Below are positions 53,185-61,200 of a DNA stretch of 64,000 bases, piece after piece. Each line of letters starts with the position of its first letter. Positions within the stretch are counted from its first letter, which is position 1. The stretch is from positions 496,001-560,000 of the forward strand of contig NZ_FNJN01000002.1 in the NCBI RefSeq assembly GCF_900104345.1. Direction: 5' to 3'. The stretch is from Microbacterium testaceum StLB037. Its GTDB lineage: Bacteria; Actinomycetota; Actinomycetes; Actinomycetales; Microbacteriaceae. The notes beneath the pieces were generated by a model that saw only the letters and a list, made by a program, of their open reading frames with translations, ran no database searches and was not told the DNA's origin. The position numbers were made by a program, and so were the translations under genes.

Positions 53185-53248
53185 ATCCTGACGGATGTTT
53201 TTCCATAGGTCAATCAAAAGTTGCGTAATGCGCACACAACAAAAGTGC
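53185..53248 (-). promoter_or_regulatory. Promoter with CTTTTG boxes before the sugar dehydrogenase operon
   Basis: On the minus strand CTTTTGATTGACC contains a -35 TTGACC (53213-53208), followed 17 bp later by CAGGAT (53190-53185). A second CTTTTG box (as CAAAAG, ending about 53245) lies some 25 bp further upstream in the same orientation. The 417-bp gap 52946-53362 holds this promoter and the one for tatA; the predicted leader of the dehydrogenase mRNA is about 230 bases and shows no gene. Confidence 0.55.
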
Positions 53249-53262
53249 GCTTGACGCGAGCC

Positions 53263-53292
53263 TTGTGGTTTCCGTTCGTCGCGGGCTAGCAT
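53263..53292 (+). promoter_or_regulatory. Possible promoter of tatA-tatB
   Basis: TTGTGG (53263-53268) and TAGCAT (53287-53292) are spaced by 18 bp, upstream of the tatA ATG at 53363, which has a GAGGAGG ribosome site. Confidence 0.45.
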
Positions 53293-53362
53293 CGCCGCAC
53301 GGTGCGTCTCGCGCCGATCCCCCACCCGTCGGCGAAGGCGCCGACACGGCCGAGGAGGCCTC

Positions 53363-53602
53363 ATGCTCCATGGACTGACCGGATGGCACCTGCTGATCGT
53401 CCTGGCGGTGATCGTCCTCCTGTTCGGGGCCGCGAAGCTGCCGGCTCTGGCGCAGAGCGTGGGCAAGTCGGCCCGCCTCTTCAAGGGCGAGCTGAAAGCG
53501 ATGAAGGACGACGACGCGACGCCCCTCGCCGAATCGGCCGCGCCCGCGGCTCCCGAAGCCCGTGCCTCGGCGGTCGTCGCCGACCCGCCCCCGACCCGCT
53601 GA
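53363..53602 (+). CDS. tatA: Twin-arginine translocase subunit TatA
   Basis: A 79-residue protein with a single N-terminal membrane helix (HLLIVLAVIVLLFGAAKLP), the FG-x-KLP hinge and an amphipathic helix (ALAQSVGKSARLFKGELK), followed by an acidic, alanine-rich tail. TatA forms the pore of the Tat export system. A tatB-like gene follows after 53 bases but no tatC is present in the window. It lies next to an operon encoding a Tat-signal-bearing enzyme, for which an extra TatA may be useful. Confidence 0.9.
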   Translation: MLHGLTGWHLLIVLAVIVLLFGAAKLPALAQSVGKSARLFKGELKAMKDDDATPLAESAAPAAPEARASAVVADPPPTR

Positions 53603-53655
53603 CCCGCCGCGTTCCGATGGTCGGCCCCCGCCGCCCCCGAGCAGGGGAGTAGCCC

Positions 53656-54066
53656 GTGTTCTTCGGTCTCACCATCGAGAAGATGATCCTCATCGGCGTC
53701 ATCGCGGCGCTCATCATCGGTCCCGAGCGGCTTCCCGCCGCGACGGAGTCCCTGCGACGCGCGCTCATCCGTGCGCGCGGCTTCGCGAAGACCGCCCAGG
53801 AGCGGGTGCGCGACGAGCTCGGCTCCGAGGTGGCCGACGTCGACTGGCAGCGACTCGACCCCCGCCAGTACGACCCGCGCCGCATCATCCGAGAAGCTCT
53901 GCTCGCCGATCCGGAGCCGACCGTCGCGCCGCGCGCCGCTTCGACGGACGCCGACGACCCGACCCCCGTCGCCGCTCGTCAGACGGAGTCGGGGCCCGGG
54001 GACGCGTCCGCTGCCCGCGCCGATACCGACCGCAACGCCGACAGCACGCGCCGCACGGCCGCGTAG
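53656..54066 (+). CDS. tatB: Twin-arginine translocase subunit TatB-like
   Basis: A 136-residue protein starting at GTG 53656. The N-terminal membrane helix FFGLTIEKMILIGVIAALII is followed by GPERLP, the TatB hinge with its glutamate and proline, and then by a long charged helix. TatB receives signal peptides together with TatC. The last 88 bases overlap the convergent lysR gene. Its pairing directly behind tatA, without tatC, is unusual for actinobacteria, where tatA-tatC are normally adjacent and tatB separate. Confidence 0.85.
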   Translation: MFFGLTIEKMILIGVIAALIIGPERLPAATESLRRALIRARGFAKTAQERVRDELGSEVADVDWQRLDPRQYDPRRIIREALLADPEPTVAPRAASTDADDPTPVAARQTESGPGDASAARADTDRNADSTRRTAA

Positions 54067-54902
54067 GCCAGGGCGTCGGGGCGGGCGAGCGCGTCCACGT
54101 GACGCACCAGGGCGAGATCGGCGAGGGGGCGCAGCACGAGCCCGTCGACAGCGAGCGGGGTCGTCGTCGTCCGGGGCATGACGGCGACCGCCGCGCCCGC
54201 GCGGACGATCTCGGCCGTCACAGAGAACTCGTTGATGCGGTGGGCGACCTCGAGAGGGCGTCCGACGTGTGCAGACAGGTGATCGAGGACCCCGGCGAGC
54301 GGGAAGCCGGCGTGCACCGAGACCCATCGCTCGTCGACGAGGTCGGACGCACGCAGCTCGGAGCGTCGAGCGAGCGGGTGGTTCGCGGGGAGTGCGATGT
54401 CGAGGGGCTCCTCGAGCAGTGGCACCGTCACCACGCGGTCCGCGGGCCACGGCTCGTCGTGAGCGAGGCGGTGGGCGATGACGAGGTCGTGGTCTGCGGT
54501 CAGTCCGGGGAAGTCGCGGTGCGCGACGTCGGCGTCGGCGAAGTGAAGGGGCGGAGAGTTGTCGAGTTCGCGCAGGAGGGGCCCGAAGAGCGTGAGGGCG
54601 GCGCTGTGGAAGGCCGAGACGCGCACCGGGCGATCGCTCGCGTCGAGAAAGGCGCCGACGGCCTCGCGTGCACCCACGAGGGCCTCGTCGACCCGCGTTC
54701 CCGCTGCGGCGAGGGCTTCGCCGGCCGGGGTGAGCGCGAGGGCGCGCCCGACGCGCCGGGTGAGGGGAACGGGAACGTGGGCCTGCAGTACGGCCAGCTG
54801 CTGCGAGACCGCGGAGGCCGACACGTGCTGCGCCGCCGCGACGGCGGCGACGCTTCCCCGGTCACGGAGTTCGCGCAGCACGCGCAGGTGAGCCACATCC
54901 AT
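53979..54902 (-). CDS. LysR family transcriptional regulator
   Basis: A 307-residue regulator. The N-terminal helix-turn-helix includes LRVLRELRDRGSVAAVAAA and SASAVSQQLAVLQ; the rest is a PBP2-type effector domain (VRVSAFHSAALTLFGPLL, EEPLDIALPANHPLA). It starts at ATG 54902; TAAGTT on the minus strand lies seven bases upstream and suggests a leaderless transcript. It is divergent from an EamA transporter, which it probably regulates. Its 3' end overlaps tatB by 88 bases. Confidence 0.88.
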   Translation of the reverse strand: MDVAHLRVLRELRDRGSVAAVAAAQHVSASAVSQQLAVLQAHVPVPLTRRVGRALALTPAGEALAAAGTRVDEALVGAREAVGAFLDASDRPVRVSAFHSAALTLFGPLLRELDNSPPLHFADADVAHRDFPGLTADHDLVIAHRLAHDEPWPADRVVTVPLLEEPLDIALPANHPLARRSELRASDLVDERWVSVHAGFPLAGVLDHLSAHVGRPLEVAHRINEFSVTAEIVRAGAAVAVMPRTTTTPLAVDGLVLRPLADLALVRHVDALARPDALAYAAVRRVLSALRSVSARAADASPGPDSV

Positions 54903-54909
54903 AAGTCAG

Positions 54910-54915
54910 AACTTA
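54910..54915 (-). promoter_or_regulatory. -10 element of leaderless lysR transcript
   Basis: TAAGTT on the minus strand lies seven bases upstream of the lysR ATG (54902), and no ribosome-binding site is visible between them. Confidence 0.4.
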
Positions 54916-54974
54916 CGCCACGGTGAAGAACATGCTGCTTGATCTTCCGTGTGGTCGCGGGGGATCGTGAGGGA

Positions 54975-55952
54975 GTGACCCGCCGCGCTCCCGAGATCCT
55001 CGTCGACGTCCTCCTCATCGCCGTCGCCGCGGTGTGGGGGGCGAGCTTCCTCGCCGCGAAAGAACTGGTCGCCGAGACGGGGGTCGCCTCGGGCGTCGCC
55101 CTGCGCTTCGTCGTCGCGGCGAGTGCTCTCGGCATCCTGTGTCTTCTTCGTCGGGAGCGGATGCCGCGCGGGCGAGGTCTCGTGATCGCCGCGCTCCTTG
55201 GCTGCTCGCAGGCGGCGGTGATCGGGCTCGAGACCGCGGGCGTGCACCTGACCTCGGCGACCAACGCGGGCCTGCTCATCAGTCTGGCCCTCGTCTTCAC
55301 CCCGGTGCTGGAAAGCATCGCGGCGCGCTCGTGGCTCCCGCGGTCGTACTTCGTCGCGGCTGTGGCCGCGGTCGCCGGGGTCGCCCTGCTCGTCTCGGGA
55401 GGGGGCCTGCGGGCCCCCAACCCGGGGGATGCGCTCGTCATCGCGGCGGCGGTCGTCCGCGCCGTGCACGTCACCGCGAGCGGGCACCTCACCCGTGGGC
55501 GAGAGGACAGCACCCTCGCTGTCGTGTTCGTGCAGCTCGTCGTGTGCGCTCTCGCCTCGACGGCCGTGGCCGGGGCCGATCTTGCGCCCGCGGTGGCGGG
55601 GCTCTCGGCGGCCGGCTGGGCCGACGTGATCTTCCTCGGCCTGCTGTGCTCGGTGTTCGCCTTCGTGGTTCAGCTCTGGGCGGTGCGGCGCACCTCGGCG
55701 ACCCGCGCGAGCATCCTGATGGGCACGGAGCCGGTCTGGGCGCTCGCCGTGGGCGTGGCGATCGGGGGCGAAGCCGTCGGTCTTCCCGGACTCGCCGGCG
55801 CCGCGCTCATCATCGCCGCGTCGTACGCGGGACAGGCGATCGAGCGTCGGCACCGCCGCTCGCGCGCGGAGGCGAGCGGCGGCGCCGACGGCGAAGCGGT
55901 CAGCTCCGGTCGGCGGTCGGTCGCCGCCACCGGCCCCAGATCGTCGCCGTGA
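54975..55952 (+). CDS. EamA family (DMT) transporter
   Basis: A 325-residue membrane protein with ten hydrophobic segments arranged as two EamA repeats (IAVAAVWGASFLAAKELV at the start of the first). Members export amino acids, nucleobases or other small metabolites. GTG 54975 (VTRRAPE) is preferred; TTG 54939 in the same frame is possible. The hydrophilic tail (about 290-325) overlaps the convergent LPXTG gene by 53 bases. Control by the divergent LysR gene is likely. Confidence 0.85.
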   Translation: MTRRAPEILVDVLLIAVAAVWGASFLAAKELVAETGVASGVALRFVVAASALGILCLLRRERMPRGRGLVIAALLGCSQAAVIGLETAGVHLTSATNAGLLISLALVFTPVLESIAARSWLPRSYFVAAVAAVAGVALLVSGGGLRAPNPGDALVIAAAVVRAVHVTASGHLTRGREDSTLAVVFVQLVVCALASTAVAGADLAPAVAGLSAAGWADVIFLGLLCSVFAFVVQLWAVRRTSATRASILMGTEPVWALAVGVAIGGEAVGLPGLAGAALIIAASYAGQAIERRHRRSRAEASGGADGEAVSSGRRSVAATGPRSSP

Positions 55953-56160
55953 GCCCCGCCGCCACCAACGCGACGGCGAGGAGGACCGAGGCGATCTCGC
56001 CTCCGGTGACCGGCAGTCCGCCCCCGGGGGATCCGGGGCCGGCGCCGGGCGGCGGCGAGCAGTCGACGGTGCAGGTGGCGGTCGGGAGGGGAGTGATCTC
56101 GACGGTGACGCCCACGCCGTCGTCGGCGACGGCCGTGGGGACGAAGAGCAGGTCGCTCAT
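55900..56160 (-). CDS. Small LPXTG-type surface protein without recognisable signal peptide
   Basis: An 86-residue protein with the sorting motif LPVTG near residue 50, a hydrophobic helix (ASVLLAVALVAAGLTATIW) and a positively charged tail (RWRRP), which is the complete sortase signal. The N-terminal part is short (MSDLLFVPTAVADDGVGV) and lacks an obvious signal peptide. The start ATG 56160 overlaps the stop of the DUF916-like gene (ATGA), so it is translated from the same message. It may be a truncated wall anchor, or it may be exported through another route. Confidence 0.68.
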   Translation of the reverse strand: MSDLLFVPTAVADDGVGVTVEITPLPTATCTVDCSPPPGAGPGSPGGGLPVTGGEIASVLLAVALVAAGLTATIWGRWRRPTADRS

Positions 56161-57179
56161 GAGACCTCCACCGCCTCGCGCCGACCCTCTTCGCGAGCGC
56201 GGGCCACGAGATCGTCGAGGCGCTGGCGGGATCGACGACGACCCGACGCGACGGCCGCGACGATGAGGGCGACGCCGACCGCGGCGGCGAGGTGCACCCA
56301 CGGAACCGCCCACACCGTCACGCTGCGCGTCACGGGAGCTGCGGCGAGCGTCGAGTCGGGCACCGCGGCATCCACCGTCACGTCCTTCGTCAGCACGAAC
56401 AGCGGCCACGCGGGCTGGGGCTCGGAGCGCACGTCCCGGGACTCGCCGGGCAGCAGCACTCCGCGCTCCGTCGTCGTCGCCTCGGCCGCGTCGCTCACGG
56501 CGAGGGCGGTGTTCCCGGTGTTCTCCGCCGTGTAGGCGTAGGTGATCGACCCCGGCGCGAAGAGGTTCCACGACGGCGTGTATTCCGCGCGGACCTCGCC
56601 GACGCCCACCGACGGGGCCAGCTGCCCGGTCACGCGGGTCGACACGCGGAAGCCGACGCGACTGTCGACACCGACCCTCGTCCCGTCCGCTCCCGCGGAG
56701 GTGGATCGGACGGATGCCGAGACCCCGGCCGCGTGGTCTCCGGGGGTGGCGTTCTGCGGCACGGCGATCTCGAACGACACGACCCGCGTCTCGTTGGGCG
56801 CGAGCGTGACCGTCGGTTCGACCGTGATCCACGTGCCGGCGTCGGTCGAGGTGCGGTCGGCGGGGAGCATCGTGAAGCGCCCCGTCTCGGTGTAGTAGCC
56901 GTCCGCGGCGCTCAGGGCGAAGGTCGCCTCGCGCTCGCTGAAGTTCTTCACGGCGAGGTGCTCGGTGACGCGTTGACCCGGGTCGAGTTCGACCTGCATC
57001 ACGCGGCGGCCGTCCGGCCCCGCGGCCGAGGCCGGGGTGACCGACCAGGTGACCGCGGAGTCGGCGGCGTCGTCGGCCAGGGCGGGCGGGGCCGCCGCGA
57101 GGGCGATCGCGGCCACGAAGACACCCGCCATGCCGGCGGATGCTCCGCGCGCGAGCGCGACCCTCATCTCGGTGCTCAC
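56157..57179 (-). CDS. DUF916-like WxL-interacting protein (paralogue)
   Basis: A 340-residue exported protein, paralogue of the one at 45734-46933. After the signal peptide (ending ALA) it has AVTWSVTPASAAGPDGRRV and VELDPGQRVTEHLAVKNFS, then two beta domains, a membrane segment near 290-310 and a basic tail. The GTG start at 57179 overlaps the stop of the WxL-like gene; ATG 57167 is an alternative four codons downstream. It is the middle gene of an operon with a small WxL-like protein before it and an LPXTG protein behind it. Confidence 0.78.
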   Translation of the reverse strand: MSTEMRVALARGASAGMAGVFVAAIALAAAPPALADDAADSAVTWSVTPASAAGPDGRRVMQVELDPGQRVTEHLAVKNFSEREATFALSAADGYYTETGRFTMLPADRTSTDAGTWITVEPTVTLAPNETRVVSFEIAVPQNATPGDHAAGVSASVRSTSAGADGTRVGVDSRVGFRVSTRVTGQLAPSVGVGEVRAEYTPSWNLFAPGSITYAYTAENTGNTALAVSDAAEATTTERGVLLPGESRDVRSEPQPAWPLFVLTKDVTVDAAVPDSTLAAAPVTRSVTVWAVPWVHLAAAVGVALIVAAVASGRRRSRQRLDDLVARAREEGRREAVEVS

Positions 57180-57796
57180 CCCTCGAGCAGGGTCAGGGTG
57201 ATGGTGGCCGAGTACGCCCCGGGTGCCACGGTGGCCGGCGTCTTCAGCAGCAGGCCGGCGGTGGCGGAGTACGAACCGCCGGCGGCGTCCGCTGCGCTGT
57301 CGACGTTGGCGAGGAGCTCGGCGTCGACGAAGCCACCCGTGCCGGGGTCGACGTCGTCTCCGGGGGCGACCACCTGCGACCCGCCCGCGGGGTTGCCCGA
57401 GACGATGTCGGGGTACCAGCCGAAGCTGTCCGCCGACGAGATCGCGGGCTGGCCGGCGCTGCCGGTGAAGTCGCTGATCGCTCCCATGACGTACCAGAAC
57501 GATTCCGGGTCGATGTTCTCGGCGAGACGGGTGTCGGTGACGGTGACCGTGGGCAGGGTGCCCGCGAAGGTGCGGTCGGTGCCGGACGCCTCGCCTTCGG
57601 TCAGCGTGGTCGCATCGTCCGCGACGGTGAGGGCGAGGACGCCGGGCTCCGCCGCGGGGGCGATCTCGACCTGCACGTCGATGCTGTCCTCGTCGGCGGC
57701 GAAGGCGCTGCCACCGCCCGCGGCGGCGAGGATGCCGACCCCGAGGGCGGCGACTCCGATGCGGGCCGACAGGCCGCGACGGGAGGTGAAGGACAT
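57176..57796 (-). CDS. Small secreted WxL-like surface protein
   Basis: A 206-residue exported protein. The signal peptide (1-34) ends AFA. The mature part is beta-rich and acidic; PTVTVTDTRL and FWYVMGAISDF followed by the ending GAYSATITLTLLEG fit the WxL domain layout (compare the protein at 47008-48279). It should be attached to the cell wall with the help of the DUF916-like protein encoded next. It is first in its operon, directly behind the strong promoter at 57976-58004. Confidence 0.7.
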   Translation of the reverse strand: MSFTSRRGLSARIGVAALGVGILAAAGGGSAFAADEDSIDVQVEIAPAAEPGVLALTVADDATTLTEGEASGTDRTFAGTLPTVTVTDTRLAENIDPESFWYVMGAISDFTGSAGQPAISSADSFGWYPDIVSGNPAGGSQVVAPGDDVDPGTGGFVDAELLANVDSAADAAGGSYSATAGLLLKTPATVAPGAYSATITLTLLEG

Positions 57797-57975
57797 GAGT
57801 GCTCCGTTCTTCCACCGGGGTCGGTGGAGTCGTCGGCGGGCGCCGGCGGGTGGTCGGGACGAGCGGCGAGGCGCCGATCGGCGAACGAGGGATGCCGTCG
57901 TTTCGGGCGGGCGCGGCGGACTCGGGGGAGCCTCGTGGCGGCGCTGTCACGGGTCGGTTCTGCGGGTTCGTTGCG

Positions 57976-58014
57976 ACAGTAGTGCGGCTTCGGTGAGTCG
58001 TCAAGCAAAAGATG
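57976..58014 (-). promoter_or_regulatory. Promoter with CTTTTG box before the WxL operon
   Basis: On the minus strand CATCTTTTGCTTGACG (58014 downwards) contains a -35 TTGACG (58004-57999), a 17-bp spacer and a -10 TACTGT (57981-57976). The spacer and -10 sequence AAGCCGCACTACTGTCG is identical to that before the ebo operon at 30.16 kb. The predicted leader is about 170 bases. Confidence 0.78.
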
Positions 58015-58151
58015 ACTGATCGTCGGAATGGCGAGAGTCGGCGATTTTTCCGCGCTTTACCGGGATATTCGGCCGCAGTGGCCCAGGCGAAGGTTCTCGA
58101 AGGCGCCTCTGACTCGTTCCTGCGAGCATTTCGTAACGCAAATTAGTCAAG

Positions 58152-58185
58152 TTTTGTAGACGTATCGACAAAAGACTCCTACAGT
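58152..58185 (+). promoter_or_regulatory. Promoter with TTTTG box before the DUF1080 gene
   Basis: TTTTGTAGACG contains a -35 TAGACG (58157-58162), a 17-bp spacer and a -10 TACAGT (58180-58185). TTTTGT (58152-58157) and ACAAAA (58168-58173) form an inverted repeat around the -35, as at the ebo promoter. The rest of the 459-bp divergent gap (57797-58255) carries only this and the WxL promoter. Confidence 0.7.
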
Positions 58186-58255
58186 GACCACGGTCGAGGG
58201 CGACCTGTGCGATCCGAGCGGTCGACGCCGCCCCCGCCGCTGATCCGAAGGAGCA

Positions 58256-61200
58256 ATGATGCCCGTACCCGCTGTCTTGTCCGGCCCCCGCCGGCGCAGC
58301 ACCCGTGTCGCGAGGACCCTCGCGGCCGGTCTCCTGGGCGGAGCACTCGTGGCCACAGGAGCGATCCTGCCCGCCGGTGCCGCCGTCGCCCCCGCCGTCA
58401 ACACCCCGGCGGACCTGCCCAAGCAAGAACCGGGTGTGACGCTTCGCACCTACTCCACCCCGCCCCTCACCGAGCTCTGCACGCTGAAGTCGGGCCAGAC
58501 CCCGAACGTCGACAAGCTCATGTCGACGATCGACTGGCGCACCGACGAGCAGTTCGGCGCGGGCGACAACTTCATCACGCACGCCCTGGCCAACCTCACC
58601 GTCAGCACGCCCGGTCAGTACGCCTTCCGCCTGACGAGCGACGACGGCTCGCGCCTCACCCTCGACGGCACGCAGCTGATCGACAACGACGGACTGCACG
58701 GAGCGGAATCCGTCGAGGGCACCGTCACGCTCGACGTGGGAGTCCACGACCTGTTCGTCGAGATGTTCGAGGCCACCAACGGCCAGCAGCTCACCGTCGA
58801 ATGGAAGGTCCCGGGCTCCTCGAGCTTCACCGTCATCCCCAACAGCGTGCTCAGCACCGAGGCGGGTGTCGTGCGCGTCACCGCCCCCGGGACGAAGTAC
58901 TGCGAGGGCAGCACCGACTCCGCCGGCGACGGTCTGCGCCTGGATGCCGTGAACCCCAACTACACGCTCGTGAACCTGCGCCCCGAGGGCTTCAACCCCA
59001 AGGTGTCGGGCCTGGCCTTCCTCGGCAACGGCGATCTCGCCGTGCTGACCACCGGCTCGGTCAACTCCGGGGGATGGGACACCTCGACCCCCGGCAAGGT
59101 CTTCGTGCTGAAGGGCGCCCAGGCGGCCGACGGACCCGAGGACGTCACCGTCGTCGAGGCGGCCGGCGGTCTGCTGAACCCGATGGGCATCGACGTCATC
59201 GACGACAAGATCTACGTCTCGGAGCGCTACCAGCTCACCGAGCTCAGCGACACGAACGGCGACGGCTCGTACGAGACGAAGCGCAAGGTCGCCGAGTACC
59301 CCTCGGGCAACAACTTCCACGAGTTCGCCTTCGGCCTGATCCACGACGAGAAGAACTTCTACGTCAACCTCTCGGTCGCGATCGACAACGGCGGGGCGAC
59401 CACCAACCCGCAGCCGGCGAAGAACCGCGGCACCTCGGTCAAGATCGACCGCGCCACCGGGGCGATCAGCTACGTCGCCGGCGGTCTGCGGACCCCCAAC
59501 GGCGTGGCCTTCGGTCCCGAGAACGAACTCTTCGCGATGGACAACCAGGGTGCCTGGCTGCCCGCGAACAAGCTCGTCAACGTCAAGCAGGATCGCTTCT
59601 TCAACCACTACACGAACCCCGCGGGCCCGTTCGATCAGAACCCCGTCACGCCTCCCGTCGTGTGGATCCCGCAGAACGAGATCGGCAACTCCCCGAGCAC
59701 GCCCATCATGCTGAAGGACGGTCCCTTCGCGGGACAGATGATGTTCGGCGACGTCACCTACGGCGGCCTTCAGCGCGCCTTCCTCGAGAAGGTGGACGGT
59801 GAGTTCCAGGGCGCGGTCTTCCGCCACTCCGCGGGCTTCGAGGTCGGCGTCAACCGCGTCATCGAGGGCCCCGACACGTCGCTGTACATCGGCGGCACCG
59901 GAGAAGGCGGCAACTGGGGTGAGGCGGGCAAGCTCACCTACGGCCTGCAGAAGCTCGTCCCGAACACCACGCAGAACGCCTTCGACATGAAATCCATGAA
60001 GGTCGTCGAGGGCGGATTCGAGATCGAGTACACCCAGCCCCTCTCCGACGAGACGCTGGCGAACCTCGCCTCGGCGTACCGGGCCGAGCAGTGGCGCTAC
60101 CTGCCCACCTCCACCTACGGCGGACCGAAGGTCGACGAGGAGATCCTCTCGCTCACCGGCGCGACGGCATCCGCCGACCGCAAGACGGTCACGGTCTCAT
60201 TCGACGGTCTGAAGCAAGGCCGCGTCGTGCACCTGCGCTCGCCGCAGCCCTTCGCCGCAGCCAGTGGCGACACGCTGTGGAGCACCGAGGCCTGGTACAC
60301 GCTCAACTCGCTGCCGGGCTACGTCTCGCCGGCCGACCAGGGCTGGTACGAGGCCGAGGAGGCCCGCCTGATCGGCGGCGCCAAGTTCGACGCCGAGCAC
60401 AGCGGTTACTCGGGAGCCGGCTTCGCCGGCGGCATGTGGCAGGCCGGATCCGCGTTCGAGTTCACGGTGAACGCCGAGACCGCGGGCACCGTCCCCGTCT
60501 CGGTGCGCTATTCCAACGGCCCGAACCCCGCGCCCGGCTCCAAGGACGTCAACCTCTACGTCAACGGTCAGAACCTCGGGAAGTGGGACTTCGCCTCCAC
60601 GGGCGACTGGAAGACCTGGGCCACGATCACGCGGGACATGCCGCTGGTCGCCGGGACGAACACCATCGCGCTGAAGTACGAGACGGGCAACAAGGGCAAC
60701 ATCAACGTCGACGTCCTGTCGATCGGCACCGCCGACATCTGCGCCCCGTCGCAGGTCGAGGACGGCTACCGCCCGCTCTTCGACGGCACGCTCGAGAGCC
60801 TGAACGCCGGGTGGCGCATGGCCGGCCCCGGCGGCTTCGGTCGACAGAACGACTGCAGCATCCGCGGCGAAGGCGGCATGGGCCTGCTCTGGCACAAGGC
60901 GCAGGAGCTGAACGAGTACAGCCTCAAGCTGGACTGGAAGCTCATCGCCGATCACAACGGCGGCGTCTTCGTCGGGTTCCCCGACCCGAAGAACGACCCG
61001 TGGATCGCGGTCAACCAGGGCTACGAGATCCAGATCGACGCGTCCGACGCCGCCGATCGCACCACCGGTGCGATCTACACCTTCCAGGGTGCGGATGCCG
61101 ACGCGGTGAAGGCCTCGCTCAAGCCCGTCGGTCAGTGGAACGCGTACGAGATCGTCGTGAAGGGGCAGACCATCAAGATCTTCCTCAACGGCACGCTGGT

